Assembly (NCBI GenBank): GCA_039818985.1
Contig: JBCBSU010000001.1
Coordinates: 584,367-648,366 of the forward strand
Direction: 5' to 3'
DNA from: Pseudomonadota bacterium
GTDB lineage: Bacteria > Pseudomonadota > Alphaproteobacteria > Sphingomonadales > Sphingomonadaceae
DNA: 64,000 bases
In this document: positions 27,924-37,062 of the stretch, piece by piece
How positions within the stretch are numbered: position 1 is the stretch's first letter
How the letters are laid out: each line of letters starts with the position of its first letter
Position numbers and translations under genes: made by a program
The notes under the pieces: generated by a model
What the model was told of the DNA's origin: nothing
What the model saw: the letters and a program-made list of their open reading frames with translations, nothing else
The model's database searches: none

Positions 27924-28822
27924 GTGAAAGCCTCACCCTCCCATCGGTACGCGGCAAGCTGAAAGCGGATGCGCCGCTGGCACCCTTGGTGTGGTTCAAG
28001 TCGGGCGGCACGGCCGACTGGCTGTTCGAGCCGAAAGATGCCGATGATCTTGCCGATTTCCTGCGCCAGCTTGATGGCGCGCTGCCGGTATGGCCGCTCG
28101 GCCTCGGTTCCAACTGTATCATCCGCGATGGCGGGGTGCGCGGCGTCGTGGTCCGCCTCGGCAAGCCTTTTGCCACGGTCGAAGCTGCGGGAGAACATAT
28201 GCTGCGCTGCGGTGGCGGGGCCTCGGGCATATTGGTGTCCTCCAGGGCGCGCGATGCCGGTCTGGCGGGTCTGGAGTTTCTGCGCGGTATTCCCGGCACG
28301 GTGGGCGGCTTTGTACGGATGAATGGCGGCGCCTATGGCCGCGAAGTCAGCGATGTGCTGGTAAGTTGCGGTGTGGTTCTGCCCTCGGGTGAGCGGGCGA
28401 CGCTCGATGTGGCCGAGCTTGATTACAGCTATCGCCACAGTGCATTGCCCGCAGGTGCGATTGTCGTCAGCGCGCTGTTTCGCGCTGCGCCGGGCGAGCG
28501 CGATGCGATCCAGGCCGAGATGGACCGCATCGCCAAGGCGCGTGAGGATTCACAGCCATTACGCTCGAAAACCGGTGGTTCGACCTTCAAGAACCCGGAA
28601 GGCCATAAGGCATGGCAACTGGTTGATGCTGCTGGCTGCCGTGGATTGACTGTCGGTGGTGCACAAGTGAGTGAGAAGCACACCAATTTCCTGATCAACA
28701 CTGGTGATGCGACCAGCAGCGATATCGAGGCGCTGGGCGAAGAGGTACGCAAGCGGGTGAAAACGCAGACGGGTGTCGACCTGCAATGGGAAATCCAGCG
28801 CGTGGGAGAGAGACAGCCATGA
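27920..28822 (+). CDS. murB: UDP-N-acetylenolpyruvoylglucosamine reductase MurB
   Basis: FAD enzyme that reduces enolpyruvyl-UDP-GlcNAc to UDP-MurNAc with NADPH. 300 residues, type II MurB size. Family features: [13 protein letters not shown] near the N-terminus, [39 protein letters not shown] (split FAD-binding stretch, residues 115-140), and [13 protein letters not shown] with the catalytic Ser near residue 221. [21 protein letters not shown] is also typical. The stop codon overlaps the start of the 41-codon mini-cistron that leads into ddl. Confidence 0.97.
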   Translation: MSESLTLPSVRGKLKADAPLAPLVWFKSGGTADWLFEPKDADDLADFLRQLDGALPVWPLGLGSNCIIRDGGVRGVVVRLGKPFATVEAAGEHMLRCGGGASGILVSSRARDAGLAGLEFLRGIPGTVGGFVRMNGGAYGREVSDVLVSCGVVLPSGERATLDVAELDYSYRHSALPAGAIVVSALFRAAPGERDAIQAEMDRIAKAREDSQPLRSKTGGSTFKNPEGHKAWQLVDAAGCRGLTVGGAQVSEKHTNFLINTGDATSSDIEALGEEVRKRVKTQTGVDLQWEIQRVGERQP

Positions 28823-28944
28823 ATGCATTTCCCCTTCCGTTCGCCTCGAGCGAAGTCGAGAGGCTTTTACATGCGGAGAGCTGTGTCTCGACTACGCTCG
28901 ACATGAACGGATTTAATTTTGATCTGATGGGATCAATTAAATGA
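28819..28944 (+). CDS. 41-codon mini-cistron bridging murB and ddl
   Basis: An open frame of 41 codons that starts with ATG overlapping the murB stop (ATGA at 28819-28822) and ends with TGA overlapping the ddl start (ATGA at 28941-28944). It is therefore joined to both neighbours exactly as the other dcw genes are joined to each other. Most of it is the inverted-repeat element at 28837-28910. The predicted peptide has no recognisable domain; I infer that its translation, not its product, matters, by carrying ribosomes from murB to ddl. Whether it is translated is untested. Confidence 0.45.
   Translation: MNAFPLPFASSEVERLLHAESCVSTTLDMNGFNFDLMGSIK
28837..28910. repeat. Inverted-repeat element inside the dcw operon, CCGTTCG..TCGAGCG.AGTCGAGA family
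   Basis: The left arm begins CCGTTCGCCTCGAGCGAAGT and the right arm ends TACGCTCGACATGAACGG, forming a long imperfect hairpin. The same family occurs at 39621-39696. It is the only non-coding-looking insertion in the otherwise gap-free murC-ftsA stretch. The bases after it (28911-28941, TTTAATTTTGATC and GATCAATTAAA) form a second small hairpin over the ddl start region. Confidence 0.85.
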
Positions 28945-29876
28945 CCCTCGCCAAACTTCATATTGCTGTGCTGATGGGCGGATGGTCATCCGAGCGCGAG
29001 GTTTCGCTGATGTCCGGTGAGGGCGTTGCCGAGGCGCTGGAAAGCCTGGGTCATCAGGTGACGCGCGTCGATATGGACCGCAATGTCGCCATGGTGCTGC
29101 AGAATATCCGGCCCGATATGGTGTTCAACGCGCTGCACGGCACGCCGGGCGAGGATGGCCGGGTCCAGGGCATGCTCGACCTGATGCAGATCCGCTATAC
29201 CCATAGCGGCATGGCGACATCGGTTATCGCCATCGACAAGGAACTGACCAAGGATGCGCTGGTGCCGCATGGTATCCCGATGCCGCACGGCCAGATCGTC
29301 AACAGCGAGAGCCTTTACAGCGCCGATCCGCTGCCGCGCCCCTATGTGCTGAAACCGGTGAATGAGGGTTCCTCGGTCGGTGTCGCGATCATCAGGGCGG
29401 ATGGCAATTATGGCGACCCCGTTTCGCGCGACAGCAGCGGGCCGTGGAAGGAATTTGACGAGCTGCTGGCCGAGCCCTTTATTCGAGGCCGGGAGCTGAC
29501 CACGGCGGTGATCGGCGATGCCGATGACGGCCGGGCGCTGACGGTAACAGAATTGCGCGCCAAATCGGGTTTCTATGATTATGACGCCAAATATACCGAT
29601 GGCCTGACCGAGCACATCTGTCCGGCAGATATTCCGCAGGCCATTCATGATCTGTGCCTGAAATATGCGCTCGAAGCGCATCGCCTGCTCGGTTGCAAGG
29701 GCGTGTCGCGCAGCGATTATCGCTGGGATGACAGCAAGGGCGCGGATGGGCTGTTCCTGCTTGAGGTCAATACCCAGCCGGGGATGACACCGCTCAGCCT
29801 CGTCCCCGAACAGGCAGCGCAAATGGGCATGGATTATCCCGCACTGGTCGAAGCGATAGTGGAGGCAGCCTTATGA
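28941..29876 (+). CDS. ddl: D-alanine-D-alanine ligase
   Basis: ATP-grasp ligase making the D-Ala-D-Ala substrate of MurF. The 311-residue protein has the N-terminal VLMGGWSSEREVSLMSG motif (Glu that binds the first D-Ala near residue 17), the NALHGTPGEDGRVQG block, ATP-binding lysines in KPVNEGSSVGVAI, and the metal-binding FLLEVNTQPGMTPLSLVPEQA at the C-terminus. Length is normal. It starts in the stop codon of the mini-cistron, and no strong Shine-Dalgarno lies before it, which fits re-initiation. It overlaps ftsQ by four bases. Confidence 0.97.
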   Translation: MTLAKLHIAVLMGGWSSEREVSLMSGEGVAEALESLGHQVTRVDMDRNVAMVLQNIRPDMVFNALHGTPGEDGRVQGMLDLMQIRYTHSGMATSVIAIDKELTKDALVPHGIPMPHGQIVNSESLYSADPLPRPYVLKPVNEGSSVGVAIIRADGNYGDPVSRDSSGPWKEFDELLAEPFIRGRELTTAVIGDADDGRALTVTELRAKSGFYDYDAKYTDGLTEHICPADIPQAIHDLCLKYALEAHRLLGCKGVSRSDYRWDDSKGADGLFLLEVNTQPGMTPLSLVPEQAAQMGMDYPALVEAIVEAAL

Positions 29877-30760
29877 CGGCGGCAAAGACAAAACGCGGTA
29901 AACCGCAAAAGGCACGCAAATCGGCGCCGCGCAGGCGTACGGTCAAGCGCAAGAGCATGTTCGATCGGCTGCTGGCGGTGTTGCCCTTTACCCCGGCGCA
30001 GGTGCAACGCGCCATGACCTTTGCCATCGTCACCGGCGTTCTGCTCGGCGCGCTTGCTATTGCCAAGGTTGCCGGTCTCACCGACCGGGCCGGGCAGCAA
30101 ATGGCCGAGATGGCGGGGCGGGCCGGGTTTGAGGTGAAACATGTCGAGGTGCGCGGGCTGGATAATGTCAACGAGCTCAAAGTCTATGAGATCGTGCTGG
30201 CGGAAAAGGACCGTGCCATGCCGCTGGTCGATCTCGATGCGCTCCGCGACGAGCTGATGCAGTTTGGCTGGATCGGCGATGCCCGGGTATCGCGCCAGCT
30301 TCCTGACACGCTGATCGTCGATATTGTCGAGCGCGAGCCCCATGCACTGTGGGATAATGGCAAGCGGCTGGCGATGATTGACCGCGAAGGCAGGGTGCTC
30401 GAGGTTGTTGCTGATGCGCGCGGTATCGATCTGCCGCTGATCAGCGGCGAGAATGCCAATGAAAAGGCAGCGGCACTGGATGAATTGATGAATGAGGCCC
30501 CGGCGCTCGAGCCGATGGTGGCCAAAGCCAAATGGGTCGGCAATCGCCGCTGGGACCTGGTGTTCCAGTCGGGCGAGACGCTGGCATTGCCCGAAGGTGA
30601 GGAGGCATCGAAAGCGGCCTATGTCACCTTCGCGCGGATGGAGGGCATCAATCGGCTGCTCGGCAAGGGCGTGACCTATTTCGACCTGCGCGACCCGGAT
30701 CGCGCCTATTTCCGCCTGCCGCGCGACAATGCCGGTGCTGGGAAAGAGGCGCAGCCATGA
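29873..30760 (+). CDS. ftsQ: Cell division protein FtsQ
   Basis: A 295-residue bitopic divisome protein. The first 35 residues are very basic (Lys/Arg-rich), followed by a membrane segment at about residues 47-68 and a periplasmic POTRA domain beginning FEVKHVEVRGLDNVNELKVYEI. The FtsQ beta domain follows with VDIVEREPHALWDNGKRLAMIDREGRVL. FtsQ links early and late divisome parts and binds FtsBL. It lies between ddl and ftsA, as in most proteobacteria. Confidence 0.95.
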   Translation: MTAAKTKRGKPQKARKSAPRRRTVKRKSMFDRLLAVLPFTPAQVQRAMTFAIVTGVLLGALAIAKVAGLTDRAGQQMAEMAGRAGFEVKHVEVRGLDNVNELKVYEIVLAEKDRAMPLVDLDALRDELMQFGWIGDARVSRQLPDTLIVDIVEREPHALWDNGKRLAMIDREGRVLEVVADARGIDLPLISGENANEKAAALDELMNEAPALEPMVAKAKWVGNRRWDLVFQSGETLALPEGEEASKAAYVTFARMEGINRLLGKGVTYFDLRDPDRAYFRLPRDNAGAGKEAQP

Positions 30761-32043
30761 GCAATCCACCACCGATTACCAAGGTCTATACCGCGCTCGA
30801 TATCGGCTCGTCCAAGGTCAGTGCGCTGATCGCCGGGCGCAATGAAGAGGGGGCGCTGATCGCTCTCGGCACAGGTCAGCATGCCAGCGAGGGCGTCAAG
30901 CGCGGCTATGTCACCGATGTCGAGCGTACCGAACATGCAGTGCGCAATGCGGTGGAACAGGCCGAGCGCATGGCCGGGCTCAATGTCGACCAGATCTGGG
31001 TCGGCTGCACCTCGGGCGGGCTGCTCAGCCGCATCACCACAGTCGAGACCGAATTGCATGGCGAGCGGATCGAGCAGGATGATGTCGATTATCTGTTGAG
31101 CCATGGCCGCGACGCGATCGAGCCCGATGGCCGCATGGTACTGCACGCCGAACCCGCGCTCTATACTCTCGATGGCCAGGCCAAGGTGAAAGAACCCAAA
31201 GGTCTGCATGCCGATCGCTTGGGTGTCGATATCCATGTCGTGCTCGCCGATGGCGCACCGGTGCGCAATATCGATATGTGCGTGCGCGCCGCGCATCTCG
31301 ATGTTCGCGCTGTGGTTGCGGCACCGATTGCCTGTGGTCTCGCCTGTCTCAGCGTCGAAGAGCGTGAACTGGGTGTGGCGCTGGTCGAGTTGGGTGCCGC
31401 AGTAACCAATATCTCGCTCTATGCAGGAGGCATGCTGGTCGGCTTGCACTCCATTCCCTATGGCGCCTCGGACATGACGGATGCCATCGCCTCGGCTTTT
31501 GGCATCCGCCGCGCCGAAGCGGAGCGGCTCAAATGCTTTTACGGCTCGGCCATTGCCAGTCCCGCCGATCATCGCGAAATGATTCCGATCAAGCGCTCGG
31601 TGGCGGGTATTGCCGGTACCGGCAGCGACAATGACAGCGCCAGCGATGACCGGATTTCACGTGCCGAGCTGGTGAGCGTGATCGTGCAACAGCTCGATTA
31701 TCTGCTCGGTGAAGTATCCAGCGGCTTGAAACAGCTGGGTTTCTCCGCGCCGCGCGGCAAGATGGTGGTGCTTACCGGCGGCGGTGCCGAGCTCAAGGGT
31801 ATTGCCGATTACGCCCAGGGCGTATTTGGCCAGACGGTGCGTATCGGCACGCCGCTGAAGATGCAGGGGCTGCCCGAGGCGCATAGCGGCCCGGCCTTTG
31901 CCACTTTGGCCGGGCTGGTGCGCTATGCCGACCGTGATCCGCGCGATATTCGGGTGATGCTGCCCAAACAGCAGGTGGTGCATGGCTATTCGGGGTTAGC
32001 CGCATTTCGCCGGCTGTGGCGGGCGTTGAAAGAGGAATATTGA
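30757..32043 (+). CDS. ftsA: Cell division protein FtsA
   Basis: Actin-like protein that tethers FtsZ to the inner membrane. The 428-residue product has the ATPase phosphate-1 motif ALDIGSSKVSALIAG near residues 13-27, the 1C domain around residues 90-170, and the phosphate-2/adenosine motifs ELGAAVTNISLY and VLTGGGAELKGI. The C-terminal end (AFRRLWRALKEEY) is an amphipathic helix fitting the membrane-targeting sequence. The start overlaps ftsQ by four bases. Confidence 0.97.
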   Translation: MSNPPPITKVYTALDIGSSKVSALIAGRNEEGALIALGTGQHASEGVKRGYVTDVERTEHAVRNAVEQAERMAGLNVDQIWVGCTSGGLLSRITTVETELHGERIEQDDVDYLLSHGRDAIEPDGRMVLHAEPALYTLDGQAKVKEPKGLHADRLGVDIHVVLADGAPVRNIDMCVRAAHLDVRAVVAAPIACGLACLSVEERELGVALVELGAAVTNISLYAGGMLVGLHSIPYGASDMTDAIASAFGIRRAEAERLKCFYGSAIASPADHREMIPIKRSVAGIAGTGSDNDSASDDRISRAELVSVIVQQLDYLLGEVSSGLKQLGFSAPRGKMVVLTGGGAELKGIADYAQGVFGQTVRIGTPLKMQGLPEAHSGPAFATLAGLVRYADRDPRDIRVMLPKQQVVHGYSGLAAFRRLWRALKEEY

Positions 32044-32105
32044 AGTAATATGCCCGGTTGACAGAGGCAAAGATCACTCAACTGGGGAAAGGTTAACTTT
32101 TTACG

Positions 32106-32120
32106 TGATTCGGCGAATCA
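32106..32120. promoter_or_regulatory. Palindrome made of two GANTC sites upstream of ftsZ
   Basis: TGATTCGGCGAATCA is a perfect palindrome around a central G and holds two CcrM-type methylation sites, GATTC and GAATC. It lies in the 137-base gap between ftsA and ftsZ, 60 bases before the ftsZ ATG. GANTC methylation activates ftsZ transcription in Caulobacter; here the link is inferred. A TTGACA at 32058-32063 is a possible -35 element. Confidence 0.4.
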
Positions 32121-32180
32121 TTCTGTGCAATGAGAAAGTATAGAAGGGCATCGCAGAACAGCGATCAGGGAGTGAAGACT

Positions 32181-33728
32181 ATGAGTATCGATATTGGTCC
32201 TCCGGCAATGGACGAGCTCAGACCGCGCATTGCCGTCGTGGGCGTTGGCGGGGCAGGGGGCAATGCCATCGCCAATATGATTGCGGCCAAGGTGGAAGGT
32301 GTCGATTTCATCATCGCCAATACCGACGCACAGGCACTGAACAGTTCGGTTGCCGAACAGCGCATTCAGCTTGGTCCGGACATCACCCAGGGCCTGGGCG
32401 CAGGATCGCGGCCCGAGGTCGGCCGTGCCGCCGCCGAAGAGACGATCGACGAGATCGAGAAGACGCTTGAGGGCGCACATATGTGCTTCATCGCCGCCGG
32501 CATGGGTGGCGGCACCGGCACCGGCGCCGCGCCGGTGATCGCCAAGATTGCCCGTGACAAGGGTATATTGACTGTTGGCGTCGTCACCAAGCCGTTTACC
32601 TTTGAGGGCACGCGCCGGATGCGCGCCGCCGAAGCCGGCATTGAGGAACTGCAGAAGAATGTCGATACGCTGATCGTCATTCCGAACCAGAACCTGTTCC
32701 TCATCGCCAATGCCGATACCACCTTCAAGGAAGCCTTCACCCTGGCCGACGAGGTGTTGCAACAGGGTGTCCGTTCTATCACCGACCTGATGGTGATGCC
32801 CGGTCTGATCAATCTCGACTTTGCCGACGTTCGCTCGGTAATGCGCGAAATGGGCAAGGCGATGATGGGTACGGGCGAGGCCGAAGGCGATGGCCGTGCG
32901 CTCGAGGCAGCCGAGAAAGCGATCGCCAACCCGTTGCTCGACGGCGTGTCGATGCAGGGTGCCAAGGGCGTCATCATCTCGATCACAGGTGGCGAAGACA
33001 TGCGTCTGATGGAGGTCGACGAGGCTGCCAATCATATTCGCGAGCTGGTTGACGAAGATGCCAACATCATCTGGGGGTCGGCCTTCAACGACAAGCTGGC
33101 CGGCAAGATTCGCGTTTCGGTGGTGGCCACCGGTATCGACAGCGATGGCACCGTCAGCGACGACAATGCGCGGCCATTCTCCTTCGCCCGCAGCACTCCG
33201 CCGGCAGAGACCGCCACCCCGGTTGAAGCCGCTCCGGTGGAGACGCCGGAAACCTCTGCCGAAGACAGTCAGATGCCGCTGGTCACGCCTTCGGGCGATG
33301 ACAGCCTGACCGACGATGCGGCGACGCCGCTTGATCTTGGTCTCAGCGAGGAAGCGGCACCCGAAGAACCCGAAGCCAGCATCGAGGCCGATACTGAGCC
33401 GGTCGCGGTCTATGGCGACGGTGTTCCTGAAACACCGTCTGCCGATGCTGGCGACGAGGAGTTGCTGCTCGACAATGCGGCGATTGAAGATGCTGTCGAG
33501 GAGACACCGCCGGTTGCTGAAGCCGCTGCCCAGGCCAGCGATGAAGATGATAGCGGCAGCGATGATATATTGGCCAAGAAGCCGCCCCGCATTGCCAGTG
33601 GCGGTGGCACGCTGTTCGAGCGTATGGCCAATCTTTCGCGCAGTGAACGCGCTGAAGAGGACGACGGTGATGATGACAGCGGGCCGCTCAATATCCCGCG
33701 TTTTCTCAATCGCCAGAACAACCAGTAA
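32181..33728 (+). CDS. ftsZ: Cell division protein FtsZ
   Basis: Tubulin-like GTPase that forms the Z ring. The GTPase domain (about residues 10-320) carries [16 protein letters not shown] and the tubulin signature [18 protein letters not shown], with the T7 loop [11 protein letters not shown]. Then comes an acidic, Pro/Thr/Glu-rich linker of about 160 residues and the C-terminal peptide [13 protein letters not shown] that binds FtsA. The 515-residue length is typical of alphaproteobacterial FtsZ with long linkers. I chose ATG 32181, which has AGGGAG upstream and a family-typical start, over an upstream in-frame ATG at 32130. Confidence 0.98.
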   Translation: MSIDIGPPAMDELRPRIAVVGVGGAGGNAIANMIAAKVEGVDFIIANTDAQALNSSVAEQRIQLGPDITQGLGAGSRPEVGRAAAEETIDEIEKTLEGAHMCFIAAGMGGGTGTGAAPVIAKIARDKGILTVGVVTKPFTFEGTRRMRAAEAGIEELQKNVDTLIVIPNQNLFLIANADTTFKEAFTLADEVLQQGVRSITDLMVMPGLINLDFADVRSVMREMGKAMMGTGEAEGDGRALEAAEKAIANPLLDGVSMQGAKGVIISITGGEDMRLMEVDEAANHIRELVDEDANIIWGSAFNDKLAGKIRVSVVATGIDSDGTVSDDNARPFSFARSTPPAETATPVEAAPVETPETSAEDSQMPLVTPSGDDSLTDDAATPLDLGLSEEAAPEEPEASIEADTEPVAVYGDGVPETPSADAGDEELLLDNAAIEDAVEETPPVAEAAAQASDEDDSGSDDILAKKPPRIASGGGTLFERMANLSRSERAEEDDGDDDSGPLNIPRFLNRQNNQ

Positions 33729-33749
33729 TCGGCCATTACCGGACAGGCA

Positions 33750-33781
33750 GGGGCGGGCGCGGCATGGCTGTGGTCCGCCCC
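33750..33781 (+). terminator. GC-rich hairpin after ftsZ
   Basis: GGGGCGG at 33750-33756 pairs with CCGCCCC at 33775-33781, followed by TTCACTATT. It lies 21 bases after the ftsZ stop and is a probable end of the dcw transcript, although the T run is poor. Confidence 0.45.
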
Positions 33782-33910
33782 TTCACTATTGCTATATCCG
33801 CATGATGCTGCCGCCAGACGCCCTGCACTTTCCCCTGAATGTGCAGCAATTGCGACAAAAGGCGGTGCTTTTGCTCGCCGTGGCGGCATGATTGCGATAG
33901 GATAGGGGCA

Positions 33911-35731
33911 ATGGTGCAGTTTTTCGCGGATATTTCCGGCAAGTACAGACGCAGATATGGGCGCAGCTATGTAGCGGGCCTGTCAAAGGCGTGGCTGCCG
34001 CTGGCGGTCGGCGCGCTGTTGCTGCCTGTGGCACAGCTTGACAGTGCCGCAGCACAGGGCCGTGCGCAGTCTTCGCTGGAGGTAAAATCCCCTGAAGGCA
34101 CCCGCGAGTTAAGCGATGCACTGCGCCGCCTGTCACGCAATTCGCGCGATCTCAATGCGCTTATCGATGCCGGCAATGCGGCACTGGTGCTCGGTGATCC
34201 GACTGCAGCCATTGGATTTTTTGCGCGTGCCGACGAAATCGATCCACGCAATGGCCGCGTAAAGGCCGGATTGGCCTCGGCAGTATTGGGCAGCGAGAAC
34301 CCTTATGAGGCGCTGCGCCTTTTCGATCAGGCAGTGGCGCTGGGAGTGTCTGACAGCCGTGTCGCCGCCGATCGCGGCCTCGCCTATGATCTGGTGGGAA
34401 AGCAGGATCTGGCACAACAGGATTACAAGCTGGCGTTGCGTCGTCGCAGCAGTGACGAGGTCACCCGCCGCTATGCACTGTCGCTCGGCATTTCGGGCCA
34501 GCGCGAAGAAGCCGAGGCGCTGCTGACGCCGTTATTGAACCGGCGTGATGTCGATGCCTGGCGCATCCGTGCCTTTGTGCTGGCAATCAATGAGGATATT
34601 GACGGCGCGATTGCGATATCCGACGCCACTATGCAGCCGCGTGGTGCCCGTGCCATCCGTCCGTTCCTGCGCTATTTCCCCAGGCTGACGCCGAGCCAGC
34701 AGGCCGCCGCAGCGCATTTCGGTCATTTCCCACAGGAAGCGAATATCGGGCGGGATAATCCGCGCAATGCTGAATTTGCCAGCCGTAGCGCGCGATCATC
34801 GAGGCGCACCAGCCGTGCCGATGCCGGACTGATCCCGGTCGGCGAACCGCTGGGAGGTGGCAATGCTGCCCGGGAGAAGCCGGCGCGTGTTGTCGACAGG
34901 GCACCGCGCCGCCGCCCTGGACGCGGCTCCTCCCCCGCCGAGCGCCGGGTATCTGCCAGTGCTGCCGAGGCTGTAGCCGCTGGGGAGAATGCGCCGCAGG
35001 AGAAGGTTGTGGTTGCCGACGTCATCGCTGCGCCCGAGCAGACAGCAGCTGCCAAGGATAGTGAGACGCTGACGCAAAGCGTATCGACCGATGCGCCGGG
35101 CACGTCCAGCGCGATTGAAAATCTGCTGCCGGAGCCTGAGGACCAGGCTATGGCCAGTGCCGAAGAAACCGTGCCGGTACCGGGCTTTGAAAGCCTGGGC
35201 GATCCGGCCACCAGCAGCTTTGATCTGGCTGATGCCAATGGTGCTGCGAGCACTGATACCACACCAGGTGCTGGCAGTGTTGCGGCAGAGGCCGACACAG
35301 CCGAAGCGCAGACATCACCACCGGCCAGTTTTGCCAGCCTGATGGCGGATATCGCGGTTCCCGAGTCCGAAATGGCTCCGGATGAGGATGCGGTGGACAT
35401 CACCAGCATCACCCCCGCCAAGGCGAAACCGAAGCCCGCGCCCAAGCCGAAGGAACCGAAACATCCCAGCCGTCACTGGGTCCAGGTGGCGGGCGGTGCC
35501 AATGTTGCCGGACTCAGCCGCGAATGGCGGCGGCTGGTGAAAGCAGCACCCAAGGCCTTTGCCGGGAAGAAAGGCTGGACCACGCCGCTAAACCGCACCA
35601 ACCGGGTGCTGGCCGGCCCATTTGGTAGCAAGCGCGAGGCGCAAGCCTTCGTCAATCTGCTGGCGAAATCGGAGATATCGGCCTTTACCTTCACCAGTGC
35701 CGAAGGGCAGGAAATCAAGCCGTTGAAATAG
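33911..35731 (+). CDS. TPR and SPOR domain protein
   Basis: A 606-residue protein. Residues 18-44 contain a signal or anchor segment (WLPLAVGALLLPVAQLDSAAAQG). Residues 50-240 form tetratricopeptide-like helical pairs (ALIDAGNAALVLGDPTAAIGFFARADEIDP is one). A long low-complexity Ala/Glu/Pro region follows, then a basic KPKPAPKPKEPKHP stretch and a C-terminal SPOR domain (HWVQVAGGANVAGLSREW ... RVLAGPFGSKREAQAFVNLL). SPOR domains bind denuded septal peptidoglycan, so a septal or envelope role next to ftsZ is plausible. ATG 33911 has GATAGGGGCA directly upstream. It is convergent with the CcmI-like gene. Confidence 0.82.
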   Translation: MVQFFADISGKYRRRYGRSYVAGLSKAWLPLAVGALLLPVAQLDSAAAQGRAQSSLEVKSPEGTRELSDALRRLSRNSRDLNALIDAGNAALVLGDPTAAIGFFARADEIDPRNGRVKAGLASAVLGSENPYEALRLFDQAVALGVSDSRVAADRGLAYDLVGKQDLAQQDYKLALRRRSSDEVTRRYALSLGISGQREEAEALLTPLLNRRDVDAWRIRAFVLAINEDIDGAIAISDATMQPRGARAIRPFLRYFPRLTPSQQAAAAHFGHFPQEANIGRDNPRNAEFASRSARSSRRTSRADAGLIPVGEPLGGGNAAREKPARVVDRAPRRRPGRGSSPAERRVSASAAEAVAAGENAPQEKVVVADVIAAPEQTAAAKDSETLTQSVSTDAPGTSSAIENLLPEPEDQAMASAEETVPVPGFESLGDPATSSFDLADANGAASTDTTPGAGSVAAEADTAEAQTSPPASFASLMADIAVPESEMAPDEDAVDITSITPAKAKPKPAPKPKEPKHPSRHWVQVAGGANVAGLSREWRRLVKAAPKAFAGKKGWTTPLNRTNRVLAGPFGSKREAQAFVNLLAKSEISAFTFTSAEGQEIKPLK

Positions 35732-35736
35732 TGCGG

Positions 35737-36729
35737 CTAGGCTCCGGGGACCGAGAGTGCAGCAGCCGCTTCGCGCACTTTCCGCAGTTTGTCGGCATCG
35801 TTGCGAAAAGCGGTACTGGCATCTTGCAGCGCCTTTGCCGCCTTGCCGCTTTCACCGAGCTGAATCCGGCTGCGCATCAGCATGATCCAGCCATCGACAT
35901 TGTCCGGATTGGCCTTGAGCTTCTCCGCAAGTCCGTCGACCATGTTACGGATCATGGCTTCCTGCTGCCCCTGGGGTAGCGAGGCGGCCGCCTGCATCTG
36001 GTCGCGGCTGGGACCGGGAATGGCCGATGAGGCGACCGCTGCGCCATCGGTTTTGACGCCGCCCGTGGGCGGTGCAAATTGCGCACTGGCCAGTCGCGTC
36101 GCGACATCGATGCCGCGTTCTGCCGCGACATTGCGGATGACATTGCGCACATCTTCAGCCCAGGGGGCGTCCGCCGGGGTTTCGGCAAGCAGCGCGAACC
36201 AGGCATTGATCGCCGCCTCATGCTCACCGTCCATGTCCATTGCCGCAGCGCGGAAATAGCGGGCGCGTGGATCTTTCGGGTCGAGCCTCAACGCCTCGTC
36301 AAATGCAGAGCGTGCATCGGCGGGGATATCACCCTCGCTGCTCGCCAGCACCAGTGCCTCTCCGAGCATCGAATGATATTCGGCATTGGTGGGCTCGAGT
36401 GCCACCGCCCGTTTCATCGCGGTTGCCGCCTCGGCAAAGCGAGAGGTCTCGAAGAAAGACCAGCCGAGCATGCTCCAGCCGCGCGCGTCATCGGGATTTT
36501 CCTGGAGCTTCTGCTCGAGTGCGGCAATGACTTCACTTACCGGCGGTGCCTGTTCATTTGCAGCGGTGACGGCACTGTCGCCTGCTTGCGTATTACTGTC
36601 GCTGCCATCCGGACGCATCAGTGTTACCCCCACGGCTGCCAGGGCGATAACCCCTGCACCCACCATGATCCAGCGGCTCATCGTCCCGCCGGACTGGGCT
36701 GGTTGTTGCTCATCCTGCTTTTGCGCCAT
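35737..36729 (-). CDS. TPR protein, CcmI/CycH-like cytochrome c maturation factor
   Basis: A 330-residue inner-membrane protein: short polar N-terminus, one membrane segment at about residues 18-38, then a periplasmic region with at least three TPR units (ARGWSMLGWSFFETSRFAEAATAMKRAVALEP and similar near residues 82-190) and a second TPR-like part near 270-310. The arrangement matches the C-terminal TPR portion of CcmI/CycH, which presents apocytochrome c to the heme ligation machinery. The CcmI N-terminal membrane module is missing. It is divergent from the redox cluster that contains a decaheme cytochrome c, which makes a role in its maturation attractive but unproven. Confidence 0.65.
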   Translation of the reverse strand: MAQKQDEQQPAQSGGTMSRWIMVGAGVIALAAVGVTLMRPDGSDSNTQAGDSAVTAANEQAPPVSEVIAALEQKLQENPDDARGWSMLGWSFFETSRFAEAATAMKRAVALEPTNAEYHSMLGEALVLASSEGDIPADARSAFDEALRLDPKDPRARYFRAAAMDMDGEHEAAINAWFALLAETPADAPWAEDVRNVIRNVAAERGIDVATRLASAQFAPPTGGVKTDGAAVASSAIPGPSRDQMQAAASLPQGQQEAMIRNMVDGLAEKLKANPDNVDGWIMLMRSRIQLGESGKAAKALQDASTAFRNDADKLRKVREAAAALSVPGA

Positions 36730-37062
36730 TTGCCGCTATCCTCATCCCGCTCCTGTCACAGGTGCTACCTCGATTACTGCCTATCGTGTCCGGGCCATGC
36801 CGCGCAACCCACTGGCGCGAATAATCCCGCAACGGGCCATGTGTCTGAGTAATGCAGTTATTTTGCCAAAAGCCTGTGGCAATCGTCACAGATATTGCGT
36901 AATGTCCGTGCGAGGGTTCGCGAGATGATGCGGCACAAAGACCGCAGCAGCGCATTTTGAGCGCGCAACGCGATAGGGCCAGTGGATTTGCGGTGAGCGT
37001 CAAGACCGCAAAAATCTCTTTCTTTTCGCGATGTGCGCCGGGCTTTGGGGGAAAGCGAACCG
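36730..37062 (+). promoter_or_regulatory. Divergent intergenic region upstream of the redox cluster
   Basis: 333 bases without a gene between the CcmI-like gene and the reductase gene. It contains the palindrome CCTGTCACAGG at 36752-36762 and the CRP-like site at 36875-36890. No RNA gene or repeat element was recognised here. Promoters for both directions should lie in it. Confidence 0.5.
36875..36890. promoter_or_regulatory. CRP-like binding site
   Basis: TGTGGCAATCGTCACA matches the cAMP receptor protein consensus TGTGA-N6-TCACA at nine of the ten defined positions and is nearly palindromic. It lies 173 bases before the GTG start of the gene at 37063 and 145 bases before the divergent start. 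A CRP/FNR-family regulator binding here is inferred. Confidence 0.4.

Noticed and set aside
36752-36762. CCTGTCACAGG as a second CRP-type site
   Set aside because: It is palindromic but has no 6-base spacer between half-sites and does not fit the TGTGA-N6-TCACA form.
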